A stretch of 38,200 bases of DNA from the NCBI GenBank assembly GCA_905199755.1, contig CAJKHT010000019.1, forward strand, positions 1 through 38,200. Direction: 5' to 3'. Made by a program: the position numbers and the translations under genes. The notes below the pieces were generated by a model. The model did not search any database. It was not told the origin of the DNA and saw only the letters and a program-made list of their open reading frames with translations. Positions 1 to 7,378 of this stretch are shown here, in pieces (the first letter of the stretch is position 1; every line of letters begins with the position of its first letter). The DNA is from an uncultured Eubacteriales bacterium (GTDB lineage Bacteria; Bacillota; Clostridia; UBA1381).

Positions 1-417
1 ACAAAGTGCCGAAAATAACGACTGTCGAAACGGCCACCGCTCCTTTCATTCGCACTTATCCTGGGACTTCTGATATGCAATATTATTTTAAAGCCATGTG
101 TCGGCAGAATACGTCCGTTCGCGCTTAACGATGCCGTAAAGCTGCTTATTCCCGCTCCGACCGATCCGTCGTTTCCGTCAGGACATTCGCTTGCGTCATT
201 TGCGGCGGCAACGGTCTTTTGGAAAAGATTTTCCAAAAAGATAAGCATACCTGTTTTGACGACCGCCGTTTTGATTGCATTTTCACGGCTTTATCTTTAT
301 GTGCATTTTCCAAGCGATGTTGCGGCAGGAATTATTATCGGTATTCTGTGCGGTGAAATATCAGTCAGACTGATAAATTATTTAGATAAGAAAAAACATT
401 TACCAAAAACAAATTAG
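1..417 (+). pseudogene. PAP2-family phosphatase, C-terminal part, frame interrupted
   Basis: The frame read from position 1 gives the C-terminal half of a type-2 phosphatidic acid phosphatase (PAP2) membrane protein. Family phosphatase motifs are visible: K-P near 106-111 with GRIRPF at about 103-120, PSGHS at about 175-189, and SRLYLYVHFPSD at about 286-321, which contain the usual Lys/Arg, His and Arg-His-Asp catalytic residues. Hydrophobic segments lie between them. TAA at 16-18 is in this frame, and no ATG, GTG or TTG follows until well past the PSGHS motif, so the part seen here cannot be made as an independent protein. Either the gene carries a nonsense or frameshift mutation, or the base calls at the window edge are wrong. 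The upstream part lies outside the window. Its TAG stop (415-417) overlaps the stop of the convergent ktrA. The family is clear from the motifs; whether the gene is really broken is not settled. Confidence 0.7.
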
Positions 418-1097
418 GTGTTTTTCTCTATCCATTCCGCCAAACGCCACATACCGTCTCTGCTGCCGGACAAATACAAAATGTCATCTTTCCCGAATAC
501 ATATTCCGGCTTCACATGGTCAGTCACAGTACCGTTATTTTCTATTGCTATTATATTAATTCCGAAGCGCGAGCGGAAATCCGTTTCAACAACCGTTTTT
601 CCGACAGCGCATGCCGGTACGCACAGCTTTGATATATTTATTTTTTCACTGAGCTGTATATAATCCAGTACCTCGGAATTTTCCAAACGGTTAGCCAGAC
701 GTTCCGCCATATCGCGCTCCGGATACACCACCTCCGCTCCGAGCTTTAAAAGTATTTCCCCATGCTCGGCGCTGTTTGCCTTTGCAATGACCTTCGGAAG
801 TCCCATTGACACAAGATGCAGCGTTGTTAGTATTGACGTATCAAGATGACCGCCTATGCAGACCACCGCCACATCACAGTTTTGTATACCTGTTTCAATA
901 AGCGTATTTTTGTCAAGATTGCGTACAACAAACACATTTTCTGTGTATTCGCGCATTTCACGCAGCTTTTCCTCGTCACTGTCTATTACAAGCAATTCTG
1001 CGCCCGATGCTGCCAAATCTTTTGCCAACGCGATACCGAACCGTCCCAAGCCGATTATACCGTATGTTGTTTTTTCGGATTTATTCTTCTTAAACAT
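414..1097 (-). CDS. ktrA: KtrA/TrkA-type potassium uptake regulatory subunit
   Basis: A 227-residue cytoplasmic RCK protein that gates the KtrB potassium channel. Residues about 11-130 form a TrkA-N Rossmann domain with the nucleotide-binding GIIGLGRFG motif at 13-21 and an acidic D-S-D end of strand 2. Residues about 150-225 form a TrkA-C domain, which in this family binds regulatory ligands such as c-di-AMP. The ATG start is preceded by AAAGGA at good spacing and lies 18 bases after ktrB, so the two genes form a ktrB-ktrA operon. Length is normal for KtrA/KtrC. The TAA stop (414-416) overlaps the TAG stop of the converging PAP2 gene, leaving no room for a terminator between them. The family is certain; ion specificity is inferred from the family. 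Confidence 0.93.
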   Translation of the reverse strand: MFKKNKSEKTTYGIIGLGRFGIALAKDLAASGAELLVIDSDEEKLREMREYTENVFVVRNLDKNTLIETGIQNCDVAVVCIGGHLDTSILTTLHLVSMGLPKVIAKANSAEHGEILLKLGAEVVYPERDMAERLANRLENSEVLDYIQLSEKINISKLCVPACAVGKTVVETDFRSRFGINIIAIENNGTVTDHVKPEYVFGKDDILYLSGSRDGMWRLAEWIEKNT

Positions 1098-1115
1098 ATT
1101 TTTTCCTTTCTATTA

Positions 1116-2414
1116 TCAGCCTATCGCTATATCTCCGTCGGGATAACGCACTCTTTCCCCTTTTGAAAAATGCCAAAGTGTTGCAATGGTAAGAGGGCCG
1201 AGTCTGCCTATATACATTATTATAACGGAAAGTATCTTGCTCCCGACACACAGCTTTGACGTAATTCCCGTTGAAAGTCCGACGGTCGCAAAAGCGCTGA
1301 TTACCTCGAACATAATATCCTCATAAGCAATATCCGGTTCAAGCACACACATAATGTATGTTCCCGCAATTATAACGCTCATTGCCATAAATGCTATTAT
1401 TGCCGCCTTTCGGAATGCTTCTTTGGGAATCGAATAGTGAAATGCTTTTTCCGAATGATTTGTTGCGGCAGATTTTATGCCCTGCAGCAGCACAAAGAAT
1501 GTACTTGTCTTTATACCTCCGCCCGTAGAGCCGGGCGATGCGCCTATAAACATAAGCACGGCAACGGTAATAAGTCCCGGTTTTGAAAAAGTACTCAGCG
1601 GATATGTTGAAAATCCGGCGGTTCTCGCCGATACACTGAAGAAAAAAGCGCCTAGCCATGTTACTTTTTCGGTCAGCTTTATCAGTATTGTTCCCGACGC
1701 AAGCAAAGCCGCACTGACCGACAAAACCACCTTTGAATGCATCGACAGCTTTTTCCACCTGAATTTTGTTTTCCCCATGTCGCATATTACCAGAAATCCG
1801 ATACCTCCGAAGAAAATCAGAATACAGGTTACTATATTCAAAAACACATTATTCTGATACGGTATAAGATTCTGATTATTTCCGAGTATGTCAAATCCTG
1901 CATTGTTAAATGCCGCAATCGAGTGAAAAAAGCTTATTCCCAAAGCTTTCAGCCATGGATAATCACGCGAAAAAACACAAAAGCTTAACAGTGCGCCCAT
2001 CGTCTCAAATGCCGCAGTCACCGCAAACACTCTGCGTATAAGCTTTACCAGTCCGTTTCCCGCGTCAACATTCATCGTTTCTCTTATAATCAGTCTGCCC
2101 TTTATATTGACTCGTTTTCCCATAACGAGTATTATCCCGGCTCCCATTGTTGTCACACCGAGTCCGCCTACCTGTATAAGCATGGCAAGAATGAACTGTC
2201 CCAATGCGGTAAAGGTATCTCCCGCATCTGCCGCTATAAGTCCCGTTACGCACACAGCGCTTGCTGAGGTATAAAGTGCATCGGTGTATGTCAGATTTGC
2301 ACCGCTTTTTACACTGCACGGCAGCATAAGCAGCAGAGAACCTGTCAGAATAAGCAGCGCAAATCCCATTGCGATTATTCTTGCCGTTGACAGCTTTTTT
2401 ATTATATTTATCAT
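1116..2414 (-). CDS. ktrB: KtrB/TrkH-family potassium channel subunit
   Basis: Integral membrane potassium-translocating subunit with the four-fold M1-P-M2 repeat of the Trk/Ktr/HKT superfamily. The P-loop glycine regions are visible as SAVCVTGL, NNAGFD, TAGFSTY and ATVGLSTG, in the expected order, with hydrophobic helices around each. The frame is open from an ATG at 2450 (444 residues), but that codon has no ribosome site. An ATG at 2414 (432 residues, starting M-I-N-I-I-K-K) follows AGGGAG at a long spacing of 12 and matches the usual KtrB N-terminus, so 2414 is preferred. It is co-transcribed with ktrA. The promoter upstream has a TG-extended -10 box lying inside a large palindrome, suggesting an operator. 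There is no c-di-AMP riboswitch in the leader. Confidence 0.92.
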   Translation of the reverse strand: MINIIKKLSTARIIAMGFALLILTGSLLLMLPCSVKSGANLTYTDALYTSASAVCVTGLIAADAGDTFTALGQFILAMLIQVGGLGVTTMGAGIILVMGKRVNIKGRLIIRETMNVDAGNGLVKLIRRVFAVTAAFETMGALLSFCVFSRDYPWLKALGISFFHSIAAFNNAGFDILGNNQNLIPYQNNVFLNIVTCILIFFGGIGFLVICDMGKTKFRWKKLSMHSKVVLSVSAALLASGTILIKLTEKVTWLGAFFFSVSARTAGFSTYPLSTFSKPGLITVAVLMFIGASPGSTGGGIKTSTFFVLLQGIKSAATNHSEKAFHYSIPKEAFRKAAIIAFMAMSVIIAGTYIMCVLEPDIAYEDIMFEVISAFATVGLSTGITSKLCVGSKILSVIIMYIGRLGPLTIATLWHFSKGERVRYPDGDIAIG

Positions 2415-2460
2415 AGCTTTAAGCTTCTCCCTATGGCATTTATTTTTCATATATCATACA

Positions 2461-2509
2461 AAACACCTTAATTCACGATATTTATATTATATCACAAATT
2501 AAGGTGTTT
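2461..2509. promoter_or_regulatory. Palindrome over the ktrBA promoter (extended -10)
   Basis: Perfect 13-base inverted repeat: AAACACCTTAATT at 2461-2473 and AATTAAGGTGTTT at 2497-2509. The inner part adds a GATAT/ATATC pair separated by 3x3 mismatches, giving a 49-base near-symmetric element. On the minus strand the centre holds TG-A-TATAAT (-10 at 2491-2486), so the arms flank the -10 box of ktrB. It may be an operator for a dimeric repressor. It could alternatively act as a weak terminator for the upstream ABC operon, since the minus-strand arm is followed by TTTTG. The palindrome is directly visible; its role is inferred. Confidence 0.6.
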
Positions 2510-2559
2510 AGGCGGTAAATTATCCGTTCTTTGCCGAAACCGGCTTAAACACACCGTTT

Positions 2560-3303
2560 TCAGTTATTCATAAATCTTGTCAGAAATGCTTTTGTTTCGG
2601 GGCATTTCGGTGCCGTGAATATTTCCTGCGGAGTTCCCTCCTCACATATTACACCGTCATGCATAAACACAACATGATTTGAAACATCACGTGCAAATGC
2701 CATTTCATGAGTTACTATAATCATAGTCAGTCCCAATTCCGCTATGCTTTTAATAACCTCCAGAACCTCCCCGACCATCTGGGGATCGAGGGCAGATGTC
2801 GGCTCGTCAAACAGTATCACATCGGGCTTCATTGCAAGCACTCTCGCAATGGCAACTCTCTGCTTCTGTCCGCCGGAAAGCTGACGCGGCTTTGCATTGA
2901 TATACGGCGCCATGCCTACCTTTTCAAGGTAGTACATAGCTTCCTTTTTCGCTTTTTCCTTATCTGCCTTAAGCACTTTCTGCTGACCGACCATACAGTT
3001 TTTCAGTACGGTCATATTATCAAAAAGGTTAAAGCTCTGAAAAACCATTTCCACTTTTGCTCTGTATGCCGGAATATTTTTTGTTTCAAGAATATTCTGA
3101 CCGTTATACAGTATTTTTCCGCCGGTGGGTTCTTCAAGAAGATTGATGCATCTTAAAAGAGTAGACTTTCCCGAGCCGGACGAACCGATGATACATGTAA
3201 CATCACCGCGGTTAATTGAAAAATTAATATTTTTCAATACCTCGTTCTCACCGAATGATTTTTTAAGACCGATTATGTCAATTACTTTTTTTTCGTTCAT
3301 CAT
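2560..3303 (-). CDS. Polar amino acid ABC transporter ATPase (probably lysine)
   Basis: A 247-residue ABC ATPase of the GlnQ/HisP type that powers amino-acid import. Visible motifs in order: Walker A GSSGSGKS near residue 39, Q-loop at VFQSFN, signature LSGGQKQR, Walker B VILFDEPTSALDP, and the switch histidine in VTHEM. Length and motif order are normal. The start overlaps the permease stop as ATGATGA (two adjacent ATGs at 3303 and 3300), indicating translational coupling. It is the last gene of the binding protein-permease-ATPase operon. Sequence alone gives only the polar amino acid class. Lysine as substrate is inferred from the lysine riboswitch ahead of the operon. Confidence 0.95.
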   Translation of the reverse strand: MMNEKKVIDIIGLKKSFGENEVLKNINFSINRGDVTCIIGSSGSGKSTLLRCINLLEEPTGGKILYNGQNILETKNIPAYRAKVEMVFQSFNLFDNMTVLKNCMVGQQKVLKADKEKAKKEAMYYLEKVGMAPYINAKPRQLSGGQKQRVAIARVLAMKPDVILFDEPTSALDPQMVGEVLEVIKSIAELGLTMIIVTHEMAFARDVSNHVVFMHDGVICEEGTPQEIFTAPKCPETKAFLTRFMNN

Positions 3304-4064
3304 TCGCCCTCCTTCACGGTAAAACTTTCATCCGGCATAGTTGACGAATGATGTATAACATAGGATGACGGACCGTCTATTTTACACTCAACCCACTTTA
3401 AAATTCTTGTAATTGTAAAAGTAAGAATAAAATAGATAACACATGCAACAACATAGGTTTCAAAAATTGCCCATGTCATTTTTGATATTTTCGCCGTAAA
3501 GAAAAACAGCTCTGTTACACCTATAACATTAAGTACTGATGTATCCTTAATATTTATAACGAATTCATTGCTTATTGCCGGCAAAATATTTCTCATCACC
3601 TGAGGTATAACCACATTTACCATGGTCTGCCAGTGATTCATACCTATTGAATAGGCGCCCTCAAACTGTCCCTTATCTATGGAAATAATACCTCCGCGCA
3701 CTATTTCCGCCATATATGCACCCGTATTTATGGATACTATAAATATACCTGCGGGAATAAGCGAAAGCGTCTGTCCATCATTCATAAACGCATATCCCCA
3801 GAAGATTACCATAGACTGTACCATCATAGGTGTTCCTCTGAAAATTTCAACATATATGCTTATAATAATATTAACTATTTTCAGCAAACATCTTATAACC
3901 GGATTTTTTGATGTGGGAATTGTACGAATAATTCCCGTAATCAGTCCGATAACAAGACCAATCAGTGTACCTGCAAGGGCAATAAGCATGGTATAGCCTA
4001 CGCCCTGCAAAAAGTAGCTGTGATATTTTATTACAATATCTATTACTTCTTTTATAAAAGCCAT
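3300..4064 (-). CDS. Polar amino acid ABC transporter permease (probably lysine)
   Basis: A 254-residue inner-membrane permease of the HisM/GlnP family. Residues about 15-230 carry five or so hydrophobic helices. The N-terminal part holds the conserved FRGTPMMVQ segment, and the coupling helix that contacts the ATPase reads EFVGAYSIGMNHWQT-like (GQFEGAYSIGMNHWQ). It likely acts as a homodimer, because only one permease gene is present. It lies 21 bases after the binding-protein gene and overlaps the ATPase start by 4 bases. The C-terminal tail past about residue 235 is polar and not conserved in the family. Substrate assignment rests on the operon's lysine riboswitch. Confidence 0.94.
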   Translation of the reverse strand: MAFIKEVIDIVIKYHSYFLQGVGYTMLIALAGTLIGLVIGLITGIIRTIPTSKNPVIRCLLKIVNIIISIYVEIFRGTPMMVQSMVIFWGYAFMNDGQTLSLIPAGIFIVSINTGAYMAEIVRGGIISIDKGQFEGAYSIGMNHWQTMVNVVIPQVMRNILPAISNEFVINIKDTSVLNVIGVTELFFFTAKISKMTWAIFETYVVACVIYFILTFTITRILKWVECKIDGPSSYVIHHSSTMPDESFTVKEGE

Positions 4065-4085
4065 TCCGAATTACCTGCCAAATAA

Positions 4086-4928
4086 TTATTCTTCATCTGA
4101 CGGTGCTATCTTAACCATCTCCGACATGAGCTTTTTCTGCTCGTCCGCATTCAAGTCCTTAAGCACACCGTTAATCTGTTCTTTAAGCTCCGAGCCCTTT
4201 TTAATTCCGACTGCAATACTTACATCATCGTCCTCAACCTTGAAGCCTGTGTTATTGTTTTCAAACGAAATATAATCATATGCAGCGTCCTCGCATACTG
4301 CCATAGCTGTCGGCTCTTCCGCAACGTAACCCTCAATCGTACCTGCTCCGAGTGCGATGAACATTGTCGAGAAATCTGCCATTTCGTTTACCTGTGCTTC
4401 GGTCTGTTCCGATAAAGCCGTCAGGTGGAAGGTTCCCGACTGAGCAGCGATTTTCTTGCCCTTTAAATCGGCTATTGTTTTAACGTCCGTCAGATTGCTT
4501 TTTTTCTTTACTATAACAAGATTTGATGTATAGTAATTGTCCGAAAAGTCAATCTTCTCGCGTCTTTCCGCCGTAGGGCTCATACCCGCTATAATCATAT
4601 CGAGTTTTCCCGACTGAACACCCGGGATAAGGCTGTCCCATTCATATGAATAGATTTCAAGCTTCTTGCCGAGCTTTTCGGCAATTTTCGAAGCCACCTG
4701 AACATCATAGCCGTTTGTATACATTTTATCAACGTTTGCAATAGGCACAGCGCCGTTTGAATCATCAGCCTGCGACCAGTTATACGGTGCATAGTTACAC
4801 TCCATACCTACGCGGAGAACATCGCTCGCACCCGTAGCTGCCGAATTATCCGCAGTTTTCTTCGAACCGCATGCGCCGAGTGCAAATACCATTGATGCGG
4901 CAAGTAAAACAGAAACAATTTTTTTCAT
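4086..4928 (-). CDS. Amino acid ABC transporter substrate-binding lipoprotein (probably lysine)
   Basis: A 280-residue periplasmic-binding-protein-like lipoprotein (SBP family 3) anchored on the outside of the membrane. Residues 1-19 are a lipoprotein signal ending in the lipobox A-L-G-A-C, with Cys20 as the lipidated residue, followed by a Ser/Thr/Lys linker. The mature domain begins LRVGMECNYAPYNW and contains family features such as GYDVQVASKIAEKLGKK, VQSGKLDMIIAGMSPTAERR and the hinge segment near KGKKIAAQSGT. It is the first gene after the lysine riboswitch and its terminator, and the RBS is AAGGTGGT. The arginine in the TAERR segment is the usual ligand carboxylate contact in this family. 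Lysine specificity is inferred from the riboswitch. Confidence 0.94.
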   Translation of the reverse strand: MKKIVSVLLAASMVFALGACGSKKTADNSAATGASDVLRVGMECNYAPYNWSQADDSNGAVPIANVDKMYTNGYDVQVASKIAEKLGKKLEIYSYEWDSLIPGVQSGKLDMIIAGMSPTAERREKIDFSDNYYTSNLVIVKKKSNLTDVKTIADLKGKKIAAQSGTFHLTALSEQTEAQVNEMADFSTMFIALGAGTIEGYVAEEPTAMAVCEDAAYDYISFENNNTGFKVEDDDVSIAVGIKKGSELKEQINGVLKDLNADEQKKLMSEMVKIAPSDEE

Positions 4929-4977
4929 TGGTTATTACCACCTTTTTTAATAATTTTTCGGCTTACAAAATCCCACT

Positions 4978-5020
4978 AAAAAAGTCATGTGCGCCGATAG
5001 TTTAACGTACATGACTTTTT
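4978..5020 (-). terminator. Intrinsic terminator of the lysine riboswitch
   Basis: On the minus strand a 12-bp stem (AAAAAGTCATGT with ACATGACTTTTT; plus-strand arms 5009-5020 and 4979-4990) is followed by a run of six T. It sits just after the riboswitch aptamer and about 50 bases before the binding-protein start, which is the usual expression platform for transcriptional control: lysine-bound aptamer leads to termination. Confidence 0.85.
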
Positions 5021-5035
5021 AACTTCAGATACTTC

Positions 5036-5208
5036 AAACCATGGATAGCGCTTCACACCCGTGACAGTCTGCAAAATATTATTTTGCAGCCCAACATGCG
5101 TCTTTCGGACAAAAAGCCGTATGTTTCGGCGGTATTTCCTTTCGTTCGGTTCCGATTATCCGTCGTACAAACCGAAGTACTGATAAGTACCGCACCTCTA
5201 CCATTAGT
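5036..5208 (-). ncRNA. Lysine riboswitch (L box)
   Basis: Minus-strand leader of the ABC importer operon. It contains the conserved L-box pieces in order: TAGAGGTGCG (5200-5191) at the 5' side, a central helix, GCCGAAACATACGGC-like sequence matching the GCCGAAG region, GGGCTGCA, CTGTCACGGG corresponding to the GGCUGUCA element, and GCTATCCAT closing P1 against ATGGTAG. A terminator follows. This order matches the lysine riboswitch of the lysC leader type. Together with its promoter and terminator it fills the 373-base gap between aconitase and the binding-protein gene. Recognition is from conserved blocks; a covariance search was not run. Confidence 0.87.
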
Positions 5209-5246
5209 CGATTTTTAAGCGAATACTAAAAATCCAATTTATAGAA

Positions 5247-5275
5247 ATTATCTCACATTTTTTTTCAAATGTCAA
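5247..5275 (-). promoter_or_regulatory. Sigma-A promoter of the lysine-riboswitch operon
   Basis: TTGACA (5275-5270), 17-base spacer, GATAAT (5252-5247) preceded by TGTGA. It lies about 40 bases upstream of the first conserved aptamer block, and transcription would begin just before the L box. Confidence 0.8.
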
Positions 5276-5301
5276 TACCTTTCTTCAAATTTTTACAAGT
5301 A

Positions 5302-7233
5302 TCACGAATTTTCTTTTGTATAATTCAATAAACCGCCTGCATAAATCATATCTTTCTGGCGGCGCGAGAAATTAACCTTTACATCAAAGTCAAATCCCTT
5401 AGTTACATCGGTCACCTTAACGGTATCGCCGTTTTCTATCTGCTCACCGACATTTTCGATTTTCAATTCATCGTTCATGTCGATTTTATCATAGTCCGCT
5501 TCATTCGCAAAGGTCATGGGAATAATCCCGGCATTTATAAGGTTTGCCATGTGTATTCTTGCAAATGATTTTGTGATAACCGCTTTTACGCCGAGATACA
5601 GCGGTGCCAGAGCCGCATGCTCTCTCGATGAACCCTGTCCGTAATTTGCTCCGCCGATGATAATGCTCTTTCCCATTTCCAGCGCTCTGTCATGAAAGCT
5701 TTCATCGCATACCGCAAAGCAGTATTTTGAAATTTCAGGAATGTTTGAACGAAGCGGAAGAATTTTTGCACCGGCAGGCATTATATGGTCTGTGGTTATA
5801 TTATCCTCAACCTTAAGGCTTACCTTTGCATCAATCGTCTTTTCAAGCGGTTTTGACATCGGGAACGGCTTTATGTTCGGTCCTCTCAAAATCTCCACGC
5901 TGTCCATTTCCGATTCGGGTACAGGCTCAACTATCATATTATCATTTATCATGAATTTTTCGGGGAGCTTAAAGTCCGGCATATCGCCGAGTGTTCTCGG
6001 ATCGGTGAATACACCCGTAATTGCCGATGCAGCCGCCGTTTCGGGCGATACGAGATAAATCTGTCCGTCCTTTGTGCCGCTGCGTCCCTCAAAGTTTCTG
6101 TTAAATGTTCTTAAAGAAATACCCTTTGAGTTGGGCGACTGTCCCATTCCGATACACGGACCGCAGGCGCTTTCGAGTATTCTTGCACCGGCATCAATCA
6201 TGATTGCAAGCGCACCGTTTTCGGCAAGCATGTTAAGAACCTGCTTTGAACCCGGAGCAATTGAAAGAGATACATCAGGGTGTACCGTCTTGCCCTTTAA
6301 GATATATGCAACCTTAAGCATATCAAGCAGTGATGAATTTGTGCATGAGCCGATACATACCTGATCTATCTTCATTGCACCGATTTCCTCCGCCGATTTA
6401 ACATTATCCGGCATATGCGGACATGCCGCAAGCGGAACAAGAGCGCTTAAATCAATATCTATTTCTTCATCATAAACCGCGTCGGAATCTGCCGAAAGCG
6501 GTGTATATACTTCTTCTCTGCCCTGCGCTCTTAAAAATTCACGCGTAACCTCGTCGGACGGGAATATTGATGTCGTCGCACCAAGCTCCGCACCCATGTT
6601 TGTAATTGTAGCACGTTCGGGAACGGAAAGCGTTTTTACACCCTCGCCGCAGTATTCGATTACCTTGCCGACTCCGCCCTTTACCGACATTATTCTTAAA
6701 ACTTCAAGTATAACATCCTTTGCCGCAACCCACGGGCTGAGTTTGCCTGTGAGGTTAACCTTTACAACCTTCGGGCAGGTAATGTAATATGTTCCGCCGC
6801 CCATAGCCACCGCAACGTCCATACCGCCGGCGCCGATTGCAATCATTCCGATACCGCCGCCCGTAGGGGTATGGCTGTCCGAGCCGATAAGCGTCTTTCC
6901 CGGTACACCGAATCTCTCAAGATGCACCTGATGACATATTCCGTTTCCCGGACGCGAAAAATAAATACCGTGCTTTTTGGCAATGCTGCCTATAAATCTG
7001 TGGTCGTCCATATTCATAAAGCCGTTTTGCAGCGTGTTGTGGTCAATGTATGCAACCGAACGCTCTGTCTTGACTCTCGGAACACCCATAGCCTCAAATT
7101 CAAGATATGCCATTGTTCCCGTTGCGTCCTGGGTAAGCGTCTGGTCTATTTTTATACCGATTTCCGTACCCTTTATCATCTCACCCTCAACCAAGTGTGC
7201 AGATAATATTTTTTCCGTCAAAGTAAGTCCCAT
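5302..7233 (-). CDS. acn: Aconitate hydratase
   Basis: A [4Fe-4S] hydro-lyase interconverting citrate and isocitrate, about 643 residues, the shorter aconitase form common in anaerobes. The three cluster cysteines are visible in GSCTNSS and ACGPCIGMG. The substrate loops SDSHTPTGGGIG and GANYGQGSSREHAALAP are present, the latter in the C-terminal swivel domain. The frame extends to 7266, but the ATG at 7233 has GAGGAG eight bases upstream and begins M-G-L-T-L-T-E-K-I-L as in the family, so it is taken as the start. It is a single gene with its own promoter. Homoaconitase or isopropylmalate isomerase are alternatives, but those are usually split or shorter and lack this fused layout. Confidence 0.93.
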   Translation of the reverse strand: MGLTLTEKILSAHLVEGEMIKGTEIGIKIDQTLTQDATGTMAYLEFEAMGVPRVKTERSVAYIDHNTLQNGFMNMDDHRFIGSIAKKHGIYFSRPGNGICHQVHLERFGVPGKTLIGSDSHTPTGGGIGMIAIGAGGMDVAVAMGGGTYYITCPKVVKVNLTGKLSPWVAAKDVILEVLRIMSVKGGVGKVIEYCGEGVKTLSVPERATITNMGAELGATTSIFPSDEVTREFLRAQGREEVYTPLSADSDAVYDEEIDIDLSALVPLAACPHMPDNVKSAEEIGAMKIDQVCIGSCTNSSLLDMLKVAYILKGKTVHPDVSLSIAPGSKQVLNMLAENGALAIMIDAGARILESACGPCIGMGQSPNSKGISLRTFNRNFEGRSGTKDGQIYLVSPETAAASAITGVFTDPRTLGDMPDFKLPEKFMINDNMIVEPVPESEMDSVEILRGPNIKPFPMSKPLEKTIDAKVSLKVEDNITTDHIMPAGAKILPLRSNIPEISKYCFAVCDESFHDRALEMGKSIIIGGANYGQGSSREHAALAPLYLGVKAVITKSFARIHMANLINAGIIPMTFANEADYDKIDMNDELKIENVGEQIENGDTVKVTDVTKGFDFDVKVNFSRRQKDMIYAGGLLNYTKENS

Positions 7234-7266
7234 TATAATCACTCCTCGTATTCTGTTACAGTACAT

Positions 7267-7294
7267 TTTATAACAAAATGCATGCTTTTGTCAA
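7267..7294 (-). promoter_or_regulatory. Promoter of aconitase
   Basis: TTGACA (7294-7289), 16-base spacer, TATAAA (7272-7267), on the minus strand about 34 bases before the chosen start codon. It lies in the 112-base gap after the HAD/GtrA gene, in which I see no strong terminator. Confidence 0.65.
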
Positions 7295-7378
7295 GTCCGC
7301 AGCGCTTTTTCGTGCAGATAGTCCACAAAATACGTCCGTACACGTAATTTTTAGCTGTACACTGCATAAAACAGTCCG

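Noticed and set aside
7295..7378. Possible terminator after the HAD/GtrA gene (TACGT/ACGTA hairpin followed by TTTT)
   Set aside because: Only a 5-bp stem; too weak to list.
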